DNA from: Bacillota bacterium
Lineage (GTDB): Bacteria > Bacillota > Clostridia > Oscillospirales > Acutalibacteraceae
DNA length: 64,000 nucleotides
Direction: 5' to 3'
Assembly (NCBI GenBank): GCA_023410445.1
Contig: JAEYPT010000006.1
Span: 1 to 64,000 of the forward strand
In this document: piece after piece, positions 17,251 through 26,059 of the stretch
Numbering within the stretch: position 1 is the stretch's first letter
Layout: each line of letters begins with the position of its first letter
Translations under genes and position numbers: made by a program
Notes under the pieces: model-generated
The model's database searches: none
Told to the model about the DNA's origin: nothing
The model's input: the letters and a program-made list of their open reading frames with translations, nothing else

Positions 17251-17751
17251 ATGTCCGTTCTTAATATTGTTATGGTCGAACCGGAAATCCCCCAGAACAC
17301 CGGAAACGTGGCGCGCACCTGCGCGGTTACCGGCGCCCGCCTTCATCTTGTGGGGCCGCTCGGCTTTCAGATCGACGACAAAAAGCTTAAGCGCGCCGGT
17401 CTCGACTACTGGCATCTGCTTGATATCACCTGTTATGAAAGTCTTACCGAATTTTTCAGCCGCAACACCGGTAATTTTTTCTATTTTTCCACCAAGGGCC
17501 GCCACATCCACACGGAGGTGTCGTATCCTGACAACTCTTACCTTGTGTTCGGTAAGGAAACCGCCGGTCTACCGGAGGAATTGCTCGTGAAAAACCCGGA
17601 AACCTGCGTGCGCATCCCCATGCTAAACAACCCAGACGCCCGCAGCCTGAATCTCTCCAATTCCGTCGCGATCGGCGTGTACGAAGTTCTGCGCCAGTGG
17701 AATTATCCTGGCCTTCTGTGCAAAGGGCGCCTGCGGAATTTTGAATGGTGA
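17251..17751 (+). CDS. trmL: tRNA (cytidine/uridine-34 2'-O)-methyltransferase
   Basis: A 166-residue SPOUT-family enzyme that 2'-O-methylates the wobble base of tRNA-Leu isoacceptors using S-adenosylmethionine. Diagnostic segments are VMVEPEIPQNTGNVARTC at the N-terminus, LHLVGPLGFQIDDKKLKRAGLDYW, VFGKETAGLPEELL and the knot segment RIPMLNNPDARSLNLSNSVAI. Length equals the family norm. The start at 17251 is supported by AAAAGGAG seven bases upstream; the upstream ATG at 17233 lies inside the ribosome-site region. It is followed by the promoter of the glycolytic operon. Confidence 0.95.
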   Translation: MSVLNIVMVEPEIPQNTGNVARTCAVTGARLHLVGPLGFQIDDKKLKRAGLDYWHLLDITCYESLTEFFSRNTGNFFYFSTKGRHIHTEVSYPDNSYLVFGKETAGLPEELLVKNPETCVRIPMLNNPDARSLNLSNSVAIGVYEVLRQWNYPGLLCKGRLRNFEW

Positions 17752-17822
17752 GCACCCACTGGGCACCGATTCAAGCTACGATTCCCAGACTTTCCAAAAA
17801 CGCTAATTTAAGGGACAAATGC

Positions 17823-17851
17823 TTGAAAAAAAAAGAAGATGGTTGTATAAT
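17823..17851 (+). promoter_or_regulatory. Promoter of the pgk-tpiA-gpmI operon
   Basis: TTGAAA (17823-17828), 17 bases, TATAAT (17846-17851). Close to consensus, about 70 bases before the pgk start. Confidence 0.88.
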
Positions 17852-17920
17852 GGAATAAGTTTGTTAGTTTATAAACAACCGAGTGTTCTTCAAATTTAAC
17901 AGTAAAAAGGAGCGGCACCA

Positions 17921-19114
17921 ATGAACGACCTGAATAAAAAAACCGTGGAAGATATTGATGTTGCCGGGAAAAAAGTCCTGGTTCGCTGTGATTTCAATGT
18001 TCCGTTCGATGAAGCCGGAAACATTTCCGACCCCAAGCGTATCGATGAGGCGCTGAAGACCATCCGCTATCTGGTGGCGCATAAAGCGAAGGTCATCCTC
18101 TGCTCCCATCTGGGACGCCCGAAGGGTGAATTCAACATGAAGTATTCCCTCGCTCCTGTAGCGGCCTATCTTTCGAAGGCTCTGGGGCAGGAAGTCAAAA
18201 TGGCGAAGGACGTCATCGGCGAAAGCGCAAAGGGAATTGCCGCGTCCCTGAAAGACGGCGAAGTGGAACTGCTGGAAAACGTGCGCTTCCATAAGGAAGA
18301 AGAAAAGAACGATCCTGCCTTCTCGAAGGAGCTTGCCTCCCTTGCTGAAATCTATGTCAACGACGCGTTCGGAACTGCGCACCGCGCGCATGCCTCCACG
18401 GCCGGCGTTGCCGATTATCTCCCCGCCGTATGCGGTTACCTGATCCAGAAGGAAATCTCCATCATGGGCGGCGCCCTCAGCAACCCGAAGCGGCCGTTCG
18501 TCGCGATTCTGGGCGGCGCGAAAGTCTCCGATAAAATCGGCGTGATCACCAACCTGCTCGACAAGGTCGACACACTCATCATCGGCGGCGGCATGGCCTA
18601 CACGTTCATGAACGCGCTGGGTTACACGACCGGTTCCTCCATCTGCGAGCACGACAAGATCGACCTCGCGAAGGACCTGATGGCGAAGGCAAAGGAAAAG
18701 GGCGTCAACTTCCTGATTCCGGTGGACAACGTCATCGCAACTGAATACAAGGAAGACAGCGAATACAAGGTTGTCGATTCCGATACGATTCCGGACGGCT
18801 GGATGGGTCTGGACATCGGCCCCCGTACTTCGAAGCTGTTTGCCGATGCGCTCAAGGGCGCGGGAACCGTCGTATGGAACGGCCCGATGGGCGTCAGCGA
18901 ATGGAAAAACTTTGCGAACGGCACTACTGCTGTGGCGAAGGCAGTCGCTGAGAGCGGCGCGATCTCCATCATCGGCGGCGGTGACTCCGCAGCCGCAGTC
19001 GAAAAGCTCGGCTTTGCCGAAAAGATGACCCACATTTCCACCGGCGGCGGCGCTTCGCTGGAATTCCTCGAGGGCAAGGTTCTGCCCGGAATCGCCTGCC
19101 TGAACGACAAATAA
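17921..19114 (+). CDS. pgk: Phosphoglycerate kinase
   Basis: Converts 1,3-bisphosphoglycerate and ADP to 3-phosphoglycerate and ATP. The 397 residues show the substrate loop RCDFNVPF near 24-31, HLGRPKGE near 66, the AHRAHAST segment, the GGAKVSDKIGV segment near 200 and the C-terminal nucleotide loop IIGGGDSAAAVEKLG near 350-365. Length is standard for bacterial Pgk. The first gene of a three-gene glycolytic operon; the start has AAAGGAG. The preceding enzyme, gap, is encoded elsewhere at 2819. Confidence 0.98.
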   Translation: MNDLNKKTVEDIDVAGKKVLVRCDFNVPFDEAGNISDPKRIDEALKTIRYLVAHKAKVILCSHLGRPKGEFNMKYSLAPVAAYLSKALGQEVKMAKDVIGESAKGIAASLKDGEVELLENVRFHKEEEKNDPAFSKELASLAEIYVNDAFGTAHRAHASTAGVADYLPAVCGYLIQKEISIMGGALSNPKRPFVAILGGAKVSDKIGVITNLLDKVDTLIIGGGMAYTFMNALGYTTGSSICEHDKIDLAKDLMAKAKEKGVNFLIPVDNVIATEYKEDSEYKVVDSDTIPDGWMGLDIGPRTSKLFADALKGAGTVVWNGPMGVSEWKNFANGTTAVAKAVAESGAISIIGGGDSAAAVEKLGFAEKMTHISTGGGASLEFLEGKVLPGIACLNDK

Positions 19115-19124
19115 GATTTCTCGT

Positions 19125-19146
19125 CAGGGGCGGAAAACCGCCCCTG
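19125..19146 (+). terminator. Compact hairpin between pgk and tpiA
   Basis: CAGGGGCGG, four A, then CCGCCCCTG: a perfect 9-bp stem 10 bases after the pgk stop, followed by GAATTTCTATTTTC. The weak T tract suggests partial termination or protection of the pgk mRNA, which would give more pgk than tpiA-gpmI message. Confidence 0.55.
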
Positions 19147-19189
19147 AATTTCTATTTTCAGAAAAGAATTCATCAGGAGGTATACAAAA

Positions 19190-19957
19190 ATGAACAAACA
19201 ACTCCGTAAGGCGGTCATCGCCGGAAACTGGAAAATGAATAAAAACCCCGCGGAAGCCAAGGAACTGGTGGAAGCAATTAAGCCGCTGGTGAAAGATGCC
19301 GGCTGCGACGTTGTCGTATGCGTTCCCTATATCGACCTTTCCGCCGTTCTGGAAGCCACAGCGGGTTCCAACATCGGCGTAGGCGCAGAAAACTGCCACT
19401 GGGCTCCCTCCGGTGCGTTTACCGGTGAAGTTTCCGCCCCGATGCTCGCTTCCATGGGCGTCAAATACGTAATCATCGGTCACAGCGAACGCCGCACTTA
19501 TTTCGGCGAAACCGACCAGACCGTCAACACGCGCATCCGTGCCGCGCTCGACAACGGACTGAACGTGATCCTTTGCGTAGGCGAATCGCTGGAGCAGCGC
19601 GAACAGGGCATTACTGACGAACTGGTTGCCCTGCAGACCAAAATCGCCCTCGGCGGCGTTTCTCAGGCAGAGCTTTCCCGCATCATCATCGCCTATGAGC
19701 CGATCTGGGCGATTGGAACCGGCAAAACCGCAACCTCCGAGCAGGCTAACGAAGTCTGCGCGGCAATCCGTGCGACTATCGCGAAGCTGTACGGCAAAGC
19801 TTCCGCAGACGCGATTACCATTCAGTACGGCGGCTCCATGAACGCCAAGAACGCCGCAGAGCTTCTTGCTCAGCCCGACGTAGACGGCGGCCTGATCGGC
19901 GGCGCTTCCCTGAAGCCTGCCGACTTTGCCGAAATCGTAAAAGCTGCCGGCAAATAA
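19190..19957 (+). CDS. tpiA: Triosephosphate isomerase
   Basis: Interconverts dihydroxyacetone phosphate and glyceraldehyde-3-phosphate. The 255 residues carry the catalytic Lys15 in AGNWKMNK, the catalytic His in VIIGHSERR near 100, the catalytic Glu in AYEPIWAIGTGKTA near 170 and the phosphate-gripping GGASLKP near the C-terminus. Length and order are canonical. A CAGGAGG site precedes the start; 75 bases separate it from pgk and 23 from gpmI. Confidence 0.98.
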   Translation: MNKQLRKAVIAGNWKMNKNPAEAKELVEAIKPLVKDAGCDVVVCVPYIDLSAVLEATAGSNIGVGAENCHWAPSGAFTGEVSAPMLASMGVKYVIIGHSERRTYFGETDQTVNTRIRAALDNGLNVILCVGESLEQREQGITDELVALQTKIALGGVSQAELSRIIIAYEPIWAIGTGKTATSEQANEVCAAIRATIAKLYGKASADAITIQYGGSMNAKNAAELLAQPDVDGGLIGGASLKPADFAEIVKAAGK

Positions 19958-19980
19958 CCGAACCGCTAAGGAGTATATAA

Positions 19981-21492
19981 ATGAAAAAGCCTTTACTATT
20001 AATGATATTGGACGGCTTTGGAATCGGACCGGAATACGGAAACGCCATCATGGCCGCCAAAAAACCGAACCTTGACCGCCTGTTCGCCGGGAACCCGCTG
20101 ACACAGATCGGCGCCTCCGGCATGGACGTGGGTCTTCCCACCGGACAGATGGGTAATTCCGAGGTCGGCCACACCAACATCGGCGCGGGCCGCACCGTCT
20201 ATCAGGAGCTTACCCGCATCACCAAATCCATTCAGGACGGTGATTTCTTCACCAATCCGGCGCTCGTCGGTGCCGTTGACAAAGCCGCGGCTTCCGGAAA
20301 AGCGCTCCATATTATGGGGCTGTTGTCTGACGGCGGCGTTCACAGCCACAACAGCCACATGTACGCGCTGCTGGAGTTGGCAAAGAAACACGGCTGCAAA
20401 AAGGTTTACATTCACGCGTTCCTCGACGGACGCGACGTTCCCCCTTCTTCCGGCAAGGATTTTGTAGCCGCCTGTGTTGAAAAAACGAAGGAAATCGGCA
20501 TTGGAGAAATCGCCACTGTCATGGGCCGCTATTACGCCATGGACCGCGACCATCGCTGGGAGCGTGTTTCCAAGGCCTATGCCGCCATGGTGTACGGTGA
20601 GGGAACCCAGTGCAGCGACCCCGTTCAGGCTGTGGAAAATTCCTACAAGGCTGACGTGACGGATGAGTTTGTCGTTCCGGCCGTCTGCAACCCGGAAGGC
20701 ACAGTCAAATCCGGCGATTCCGTCATCTTCTTCAACTTCCGCCCGGACCGCGCGCGCGAAATCACCCGGACGTTTGTTGACCCCGGTTTCGACGGGTTCG
20801 AGAGGAAAAACGGGTTCTTCCCGCTTAATTTCGTCTGCATGACGCAGTACGACGCGACTCTGCCGAATGTGGATATCGCGTTCCGCCCCGAATCGCTGAA
20901 AAACACCTTTGCCGAATACATTTCCGCGAAGGGGTTGACCCAGCTCCGCATCGCTGAAACGGAAAAATATGCTCACGTGACGTTCTTCTTCAACGGCGGC
21001 GTCGAAACCGTCTACCCCGGTGAGGAACGCGCCCTAGTCAATTCCCCGAAGGTCGCCACCTATGACCTTCAGCCGGAAATGAGTGCCTATCAGGTGACGG
21101 ACACCCTACTGGAGCGCATCGAGAGCGGAAAATACGACGTGATTATTCTGAACTTCGCCAACTGCGACATGGTCGGCCACACCGGTGTTTTTGATGCCGC
21201 CAAAGCCGCCGTGGAAGCGGTGGACACCTGCGTCGGAAAAGTGATCGACGCTATCCGCCGCGCCGAAGGCGTCGCGCTGATTACGGCCGACCATGGCAAC
21301 GCCGAGCAGATGCTTGCCGAGGATGGTACGCCGTTTACGGCTCACACCACCAACCCGGTTCCGTTCTGTGTGGTGGGTTATCCCTGCAAGCTGCGCGAAG
21401 GCGGAAAGCTGGCCGACATCGCGCCGACCATGCTGAAAATTCTTGGTCTTCCCCAGCCGGCGGAAATGACCGGCAAGAGCATTATTGAATAA
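19981..21492 (+). CDS. gpmI: 2,3-bisphosphoglycerate-independent phosphoglycerate mutase
   Basis: A two-manganese alkaline-phosphatase-superfamily enzyme interconverting 3- and 2-phosphoglycerate. The 503 residues include LMILDGFGIGP at the N-terminus with the first metal Asp, the phospho-Ser motif MGNSEVGHTNIGAG near 60, HAFLDGRDVPP, GRYYAMDRDHRW, the NFANCDMVGHTG metal motif and ITADHGNAEQM near 438. Length is typical. The last gene of the pgk-tpiA-gpmI operon, with a strong terminator after it; enolase is not in the window. Confidence 0.98.
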   Translation: MKKPLLLMILDGFGIGPEYGNAIMAAKKPNLDRLFAGNPLTQIGASGMDVGLPTGQMGNSEVGHTNIGAGRTVYQELTRITKSIQDGDFFTNPALVGAVDKAAASGKALHIMGLLSDGGVHSHNSHMYALLELAKKHGCKKVYIHAFLDGRDVPPSSGKDFVAACVEKTKEIGIGEIATVMGRYYAMDRDHRWERVSKAYAAMVYGEGTQCSDPVQAVENSYKADVTDEFVVPAVCNPEGTVKSGDSVIFFNFRPDRAREITRTFVDPGFDGFERKNGFFPLNFVCMTQYDATLPNVDIAFRPESLKNTFAEYISAKGLTQLRIAETEKYAHVTFFFNGGVETVYPGEERALVNSPKVATYDLQPEMSAYQVTDTLLERIESGKYDVIILNFANCDMVGHTGVFDAAKAAVEAVDTCVGKVIDAIRRAEGVALITADHGNAEQMLAEDGTPFTAHTTNPVPFCVVGYPCKLREGGKLADIAPTMLKILGLPQPAEMTGKSIIE

Positions 21493-21519
21493 CCTGCGCG
21501 GGAATTTTCCCGTGCTCCC

Positions 21520-21564
21520 AGATGGCCTGCAAAAAGCGGTTTGCTTTTGCAGGCCATCTTTTTT
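21520..21564 (+). terminator. Terminator of the glycolytic operon
   Basis: AGATGGCCTGCAAAA pairs with TTTTGCAGGCCATCT (15 bp) over a nine-base loop, followed by six T, 28 bases past gpmI. Confidence 0.95.
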
Positions 21565-21801
21565 CTGTTCAGATTCCGCCGCGAAGAAATCCTCAAATTT
21601 GCAATTGTTATAGTTCACAAATTCTTTTCTAAGATTTTTGTCTTTTTGCTTTAAATGATAAATCTTAACAATTCATTAACATGTCATTGACTTTTTAAGC
21701 GATACGATTTATGATTAGATAAAACACAGATCGTAACGATTCAGCATATTATGAATTTGTTCCTTTGTTTTTATGCACTTTGAGACAAGGGGGAAAACGC
21801 A
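21565..21801 (+). other. AT-rich intergenic stretch with promoter for the small membrane protein
   Basis: About 240 bases after the gpmI terminator, markedly more AT-rich than its surroundings. Apart from the promoter at 21687-21715 I see no gene or repeat. Confidence 0.5.
21687..21715 (+). promoter_or_regulatory. Sigma-A promoter of the 98-residue membrane protein
   Basis: TTGACT (21687-21692), 17 bases, TATGAT (21710-21715). Confidence 0.65.
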
Positions 21802-22098
21802 ATGAAAGCGGAACCGAAGGGAACCCGTTCCCAACCAATGAGCGGCCCCAAAAAGGCGCTGCTAGCCGGACTGTTTTGTCTCGCCGCAGCCATTTGTCTT
21901 TCCGGTGCGTTTTTCACCGTATACAGTGTCGTATATGACATTCAGTTCCCAATTTTCAGCGCGCAGATTCCCGGCCTGCTGTTTGGGCTCGCCGTTCTGT
22001 ATTTGGGGATTCGCTATATCATCTCGCTTTTCCGTCTTAAAAACGAACTTGCAAACCCTAATTCCCGATTTTCATGGGCCAATTTCAAAAAGAAATGA
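21802..22098 (+). CDS. Small two-helix membrane protein of unknown function
   Basis: The 98-residue product has a basic N-terminus (about 1-15), two transmembrane segments (about 16-40 and 50-72) separated by a short loop, and a short polar tail. I do not recognise it. The start has AAGGGGG about seven bases upstream, and its own promoter and terminator make it monocistronic between the glycolytic operon and glnK. Confidence 0.7.
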   Translation: MKAEPKGTRSQPMSGPKKALLAGLFCLAAAICLSGAFFTVYSVVYDIQFPIFSAQIPGLLFGLAVLYLGIRYIISLFRLKNELANPNSRFSWANFKKK

Positions 22099-22125
22099 CC
22101 CGGACTGTTTGCAATTCGGCAAAGG

Positions 22126-22158
22126 TGCCGGTCCCGTTTAGCGGGACCGGCATTTTTT
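22126..22158 (+). terminator. Terminator upstream of glnK
   Basis: TGCCGGTCCCG pairs with CGGGACCGGCA (11 bp), short loop, then six T. It ends 28 bases before the glnK start, so it either closes the upstream gene or could attenuate read-through into glnK-amtB. Confidence 0.88.
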
Positions 22159-22186
22159 ATATTGAAACAAAAGGAGATGGGCAGCA

Positions 22187-22525
22187 GTGAAGCACGTTGA
22201 AATGATTCTCCGTCCGGAGAAACTGGAGGACCTCAAGGCCATCCTCGACAGCCTGAACATCCACGGCATGACGGTGACGATGGTTTCCGGATGCGGCAAG
22301 CAAAAAGGCCGGGTTAAGGTTTACCGTGGCACGGAATTCAGCATCAATCTGATTCCGAAGGTGAAAGTGGAAACGGTGGTGCGTGACGAACAGGTGGATG
22401 AACTGGTCCAAAAGGTTCTGAAAGAAATTCAGACCGGTGAAATCGGTGACGGCAAGATTTTTGTTACCAACGTGGAACAGGCAGTCCGCATCCGCACCGG
22501 AGAGACCGGTTCGGACGCGATTTAG
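22187..22525 (+). CDS. glnK: PII nitrogen regulatory protein with Phe at position 51
   Basis: PII proteins sense 2-oxoglutarate and ATP/ADP and gate the AmtB channel. The 112 residues match the family: MKHVEMILRPEKLEDLKAIL, GCGKQKGR at the T-loop base, IPKVKVETVV and GDGKIFV. Position 51, the T-loop Tyr that is uridylylated in enterobacteria, is Phe here (Thr49-Glu50-Phe51), whereas Tyr46 is kept. Control is therefore likely by ligand binding, not by uridylylation at 51. The start is a GTG with AAAGGAG upstream. It lies 37 bases before amtB, the usual glnK-amtB pair. Confidence 0.93.
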   Translation: MKHVEMILRPEKLEDLKAILDSLNIHGMTVTMVSGCGKQKGRVKVYRGTEFSINLIPKVKVETVVRDEQVDELVQKVLKEIQTGEIGDGKIFVTNVEQAVRIRTGETGSDAI

Positions 22526-22562
22526 GCAACCGGATAACTTCTTGGATTGGGGGATTTTTGAG

Positions 22563-24119
22563 ATGAAAAAACTCGTTAAAATTCTTACGCTGGCCTCTCT
22601 GATCACCGTGCTGGCCGTTCTGATCTCCTCCGGAGCGTTCGCCGCTTCGGTTGCCGACCCGACCGGAGCTTCCTACACGTCGGTGACCGGTTCCGAAACC
22701 GTGAAAGATGCGGCTGAGATGGCGAGCCGGGCGCAGTTCAGCGCAAACTTCGTCTGGGTTATGATCACCGGCTTTATGGTTTTCTTTTTCCAGTGCGGGT
22801 TCGCGATGGTGGAAACCGGCTTCTGCCGCGCGAAAAACGCCGCTCATACCATGACGATGAATTTCATGGTGTTTCTGGTGGGCGCGGTCGGCTATTTCCT
22901 CTGCGGATTCGCGCTGCAGTACGGCGGTTCCGGCGGAGCGGCAGGTCTCGGCACCGGGGGTGCGGTCTTAAATGGGATGCTCTCCATTCCCGGGCTCGGA
23001 GGTCTCCTCGGTTTCAAGGGCTTTTTCCTGCAATCCGGCGGAACTTATGACGCTGGAATTTACGCGCTCTTCTTCTTCCAGATGGTGTTTATGGATACTA
23101 CGGTCACCATTCCGACCGGTGCCATGGCTGAGCGCGTCAAATATTCTGCCGTGGTGATTTCCTCGTTCTTCGTTTCCATGATCTACTATCCGCTGTTCGG
23201 CTGCTGGATGTGGGGCGGCGGGTGGATGTCCACCCTTGGCAAATACTTCGGGCTCGGCCACGGCGCGGTTGACTTTGCCGGTTCCTCCGTTGTTCACGCC
23301 ATGGGCGGAATGATGGCTCTGGCCGGAGCGATCGTACTCGGCCCACGTATCGGCAAATTCGCGAAGGACGGCACGGCACGTGCCTTCCCGGGACACCATA
23401 TTCCGATGGCCATCATCGGCACGATTATTCTGTTCTTCTGCTGGTTCTCCTTCAACGCCGGCTCCACGCTGAACGCGGGTGATCTCCGGCTCGCGGTTGT
23501 TGCGACGAACACCATGATCGCGGGCGCGATCGGCGGGCTTACGGCGATGTTCTACATGTGGATCAAGTACGGCAAACCGGACCCCTCCATGACCGCCAAC
23601 GGCGCACTCGCCGGTCTGGTCGCGATCACGGCCCCCTGTGCCTTTGTGAACGGCATTTCCGCCTTTATCATCGGTCTGATTTCCGGTATTCTTGTCTGCA
23701 TTTCCGTCTCCGTTGTCGAGAACAAATGCAAGATTGACGATCCGGTCGGCGCGATCTCGGTTCACTGTGTCAACGGCGTCTGGGGAATTATCGCAACCGG
23801 TTTGTTCGCGGACGGAACCTACGGCGACATGTTCAACGGCATCAAGGGCGGCGTGCGCGGACTTTTCTTCGGCGACCCCGGTCAGTTCGCCGCACAGATG
23901 ATCGACGTTCTGGTCCTGATCGTATGGGGCTTCGGAATATCTTTCCTCTGGTTCAAGCTTCTGGATAAGGTCTGGGGACTGCGCGTCAGCCCGGAAACGG
24001 AAATCGAAGGACTCGATATGGAAGAAATGGGCGCCCTCGGCTACCCCGATTTCATTATTCAGCAGTCGGAGCTTGACATGGCGCACTCCTCACCTGCAAC
24101 CTATCAAAAGGACGCATAA
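22563..24119 (+). CDS. amtB: Ammonium transporter
   Basis: The 518-residue product has a cleavable N-terminal signal-like segment (MKKLVKILTLASL to AFAAS, residues 1-28) and eleven predicted helices. Signatures include FVWVMITGFMVFFFQCGF, ETGFCRAKNAAHTM, the first pore His in SSVVHAMGG and the second in SVHCVNGVWGIIATGLF. It imports ammonium and is gated by the PII protein encoded just upstream. It is longer than many AmtB proteins because of an extended N-terminal region before helix 1 and an acidic C-terminal tail. The ATG at 22563 is chosen over upstream in-frame starts because it begins the signal segment and follows a GGGGG-containing site. Confidence 0.95.
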   Translation: MKKLVKILTLASLITVLAVLISSGAFAASVADPTGASYTSVTGSETVKDAAEMASRAQFSANFVWVMITGFMVFFFQCGFAMVETGFCRAKNAAHTMTMNFMVFLVGAVGYFLCGFALQYGGSGGAAGLGTGGAVLNGMLSIPGLGGLLGFKGFFLQSGGTYDAGIYALFFFQMVFMDTTVTIPTGAMAERVKYSAVVISSFFVSMIYYPLFGCWMWGGGWMSTLGKYFGLGHGAVDFAGSSVVHAMGGMMALAGAIVLGPRIGKFAKDGTARAFPGHHIPMAIIGTIILFFCWFSFNAGSTLNAGDLRLAVVATNTMIAGAIGGLTAMFYMWIKYGKPDPSMTANGALAGLVAITAPCAFVNGISAFIIGLISGILVCISVSVVENKCKIDDPVGAISVHCVNGVWGIIATGLFADGTYGDMFNGIKGGVRGLFFGDPGQFAAQMIDVLVLIVWGFGISFLWFKLLDKVWGLRVSPETEIEGLDMEEMGALGYPDFIIQQSELDMAHSSPATYQKDA

Positions 24120-24151
24120 CGGCTCTGCCGAATTGTGGTTAGCGGGCATCA

Positions 24152-24184
24152 AAGTTCTTCTCCTTAAAAAAGAGAAGAACTTTT
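24152..24184 (+). terminator. Terminator of glnK-amtB
   Basis: AAGTTCTTCTC pairs with GAGAAGAACTT (11 bp) over a nine-base loop, followed by TTTTGCTTT. Confidence 0.85.
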
Positions 24185-24216
24185 GCTTTCTATGAATATT
24201 ACAATTCTTTGCCACG

Positions 24217-24245
24217 TTGAAATAGGACGGAAAAGATGGTACAAT
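24217..24245 (+). promoter_or_regulatory. Promoter of the peptide-binding lipoprotein gene
   Basis: TTGAAA (24217-24222), 17 bases, TACAAT (24240-24245); the ATG lies 34 bases downstream. Confidence 0.85.
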
Positions 24246-24278
24246 GGTGTCTATCCTGAACGATCAGGAGGAACCGTT

Positions 24279-25892
24279 ATGGTCTTCAAGAAAACAGCAG
24301 CCGTACTTCTAGCCATGTGCCTTCTCTTTTCCGCATCCGCATGCAAAAAGCACGGGCCGAGCAACGGCGGTAAACAAATAAATTACAGCCTTTCCGGGGA
24401 ACCGAAAACCCTGGACCCCCAGATTGCCACCGACGCGGACTCCGTTACGGTGATCGACGCGCTCTACGAAGGGCTTGCCCGTCTGGATGCAAAAGGAGCA
24501 GCGCAGCCCGGAGCAGCCGAAAAATGGGAAGCCAGCGCAGACAGCACGGAATTTACCTTTACCCTGCGGAAAGACGCAAAGTGGAGCGACGGAACCCCGC
24601 TCACCGCGGCTGATTTTGTCTACGCGTTTCAGAGAGCACTCGACCCGAATACGGGTTCCACAACGTGCTCCCCGATGCTGTGTATCAAAAATGCACGTTC
24701 GGTACATTCCGGTAAGATGAGCCCGGAACAGCTCGGCGTATCCGCTTCCGACAGCGGCATGCTGACGGTAAAGCTGGAATATTCGTGCCCGGATTTCCCC
24801 GCCCTGACCTCGCTGCCGGTATTCATGCCCTGCAATGAGAAATTTTTTGCCGCAACCTCCGGGCGATACGGTCTGGAAAACAAATATGTACTGGGAAACG
24901 GACCCTTTGAAATCGACGGCATCTACGGATGGGATCACGGAAAATCCATGAACCTCAAAAGCTCCGACGATTATTCCGGCTCCGTTGCGCCGCTGCCCGC
25001 CAACGTGGATTTCGATCTGACGGGCAAAGCCTCCTCCGACCCGATTGCCGCCCTGAAGGGCGGAGTGGTGGACGCCGCCCCGGTTACTCAGGAAGAGGCC
25101 GACGACGCCAAAGCGGCCGGATGCACGTTGGAATCTCTGCAGGACACCACCTGGGGCCTGTGCTTTAACACGCAGTCCGCCCCGATGACGAACCGGAAAA
25201 TCCGGACGGCGTTTTTTCAGGCGTTCAGCCGGGAAAAAGTGCTTTCGCATCTTTCCGGCGACCAAACAGCCGCCGATAACATTCTTCTGCCCTCTACCGA
25301 ATTTTCCGGGCAGGATTACCGTTCCCTCGCGGGCGGAAATGCCTCTTATCTGCGCCAGAATGCAAACAGTGCGCAGACGCTCGCGCAGGGCCTGAGTGAG
25401 CTTGGCCTTTCCGAAATGCAGTCCGTCACCGTTCTGTGCCCCGATGATCCGAATGCTAAGCTTATGCTTAATGAAATGATTATTGCGTGGAATGCGGAGT
25501 TCCACAACTATTTTAATATGAAAGCACTCAGCGAAGCGGATCTGAAAAGCCGCGTCCGGTCCGGCGACTATCAGCTTGCCCTGTGCCCCCTGACTCCCGA
25601 CGGTCCCGGTCCATCCGCGGTTCTTTCGAAGTTTCTGAGCGGCGCCTCGGGTAACCCCGCCGGTCTCAAGGATAAAGCTTATGACGCGCTCCTTTCCAAA
25701 GCAGAAACCCAAAGCGGAAAAGCCGGCGCGCAGATTTATGCACAGGCAGAAACTTACCTGAACCAGCAGGCGATTTTTTACCCGCTCTATTACGGGCGGC
25801 ATTACTTCGCGATGGCAAAGGGTGTTTCCGGAATCGTCGTCCATTCCTTTCACGGAAGTCTCGATTTCATTCACGCAGGAAAAGAACAGTAA
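24279..25892 (+). CDS. Orphan oligopeptide-binding lipoprotein (OppA family)
   Basis: The 537-residue protein has a lipoprotein signal with lipid-accepting Cys22 (SASAC), then the SBP_bac_5 fold: LSGEPKTLDPQIATDADS near 38-55, the WEASADSTEFTFTLRKDAKWSDGTPLTAADFVYAF family signature split across residues about 88-125, and VLGNGPFEIDGI near 210. It should bind peptides outside the membrane for an Opp/Dpp ABC importer. No permease or ATPase gene is adjacent; own promoter and terminator make it a free-standing receptor. The start at 24279 is supported by AGGAGG. Confidence 0.9.
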   Translation: MVFKKTAAVLLAMCLLFSASACKKHGPSNGGKQINYSLSGEPKTLDPQIATDADSVTVIDALYEGLARLDAKGAAQPGAAEKWEASADSTEFTFTLRKDAKWSDGTPLTAADFVYAFQRALDPNTGSTTCSPMLCIKNARSVHSGKMSPEQLGVSASDSGMLTVKLEYSCPDFPALTSLPVFMPCNEKFFAATSGRYGLENKYVLGNGPFEIDGIYGWDHGKSMNLKSSDDYSGSVAPLPANVDFDLTGKASSDPIAALKGGVVDAAPVTQEEADDAKAAGCTLESLQDTTWGLCFNTQSAPMTNRKIRTAFFQAFSREKVLSHLSGDQTAADNILLPSTEFSGQDYRSLAGGNASYLRQNANSAQTLAQGLSELGLSEMQSVTVLCPDDPNAKLMLNEMIIAWNAEFHNYFNMKALSEADLKSRVRSGDYQLALCPLTPDGPGPSAVLSKFLSGASGNPAGLKDKAYDALLSKAETQSGKAGAQIYAQAETYLNQQAIFYPLYYGRHYFAMAKGVSGIVVHSFHGSLDFIHAGKEQ

Positions 25893-25899
25893 GATTCAG

Positions 25900-25925
25900 G
25901 CGCCCGCAAAACGGGCGCTTTTTTT
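25900..25925 (+). terminator. Terminator of the peptide-binding lipoprotein gene
   Basis: GCGCCCG and CGGGCGC (7 bp) with a five-base loop, followed by seven T. Confidence 0.9.
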
Positions 25926-25983
25926 ATGCCCTGCCGGAGCCATACGGCAGGAAACAAATTCCCTCTTTTCAATATTATGAATT

Positions 25984-26015
25984 AGGCCTTGTATCGATTT
26001 TTTTTCGAAAGGCCT
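25984..26015 (+). repeat. Inverted repeat upstream of the Cys-rich/tgl operon
   Basis: AGGCCT arms flank a T-rich loop that itself contains TCGA pairs. It lies 45 bases before the start codon and may be an operator or mRNA hairpin. I found no clear sigma-E, sigma-K or sigma-A promoter here. Confidence 0.4.
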
Positions 26016-26059
26016 GATGGATTCCTTTCTGAATCCTGAGAAAGAAGGGACTTATCTTG

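Noticed and set aside
17864..19033. 389-codon minus-strand ORF opposite pgk
   Set aside because: Antisense shadow of pgk, no ribosome site or family content.
24309..25874. 521-codon minus-strand ORF opposite the peptide-binding lipoprotein gene
   Set aside because: Antisense shadow; the plus-strand product has a clear family, signal and promoter.
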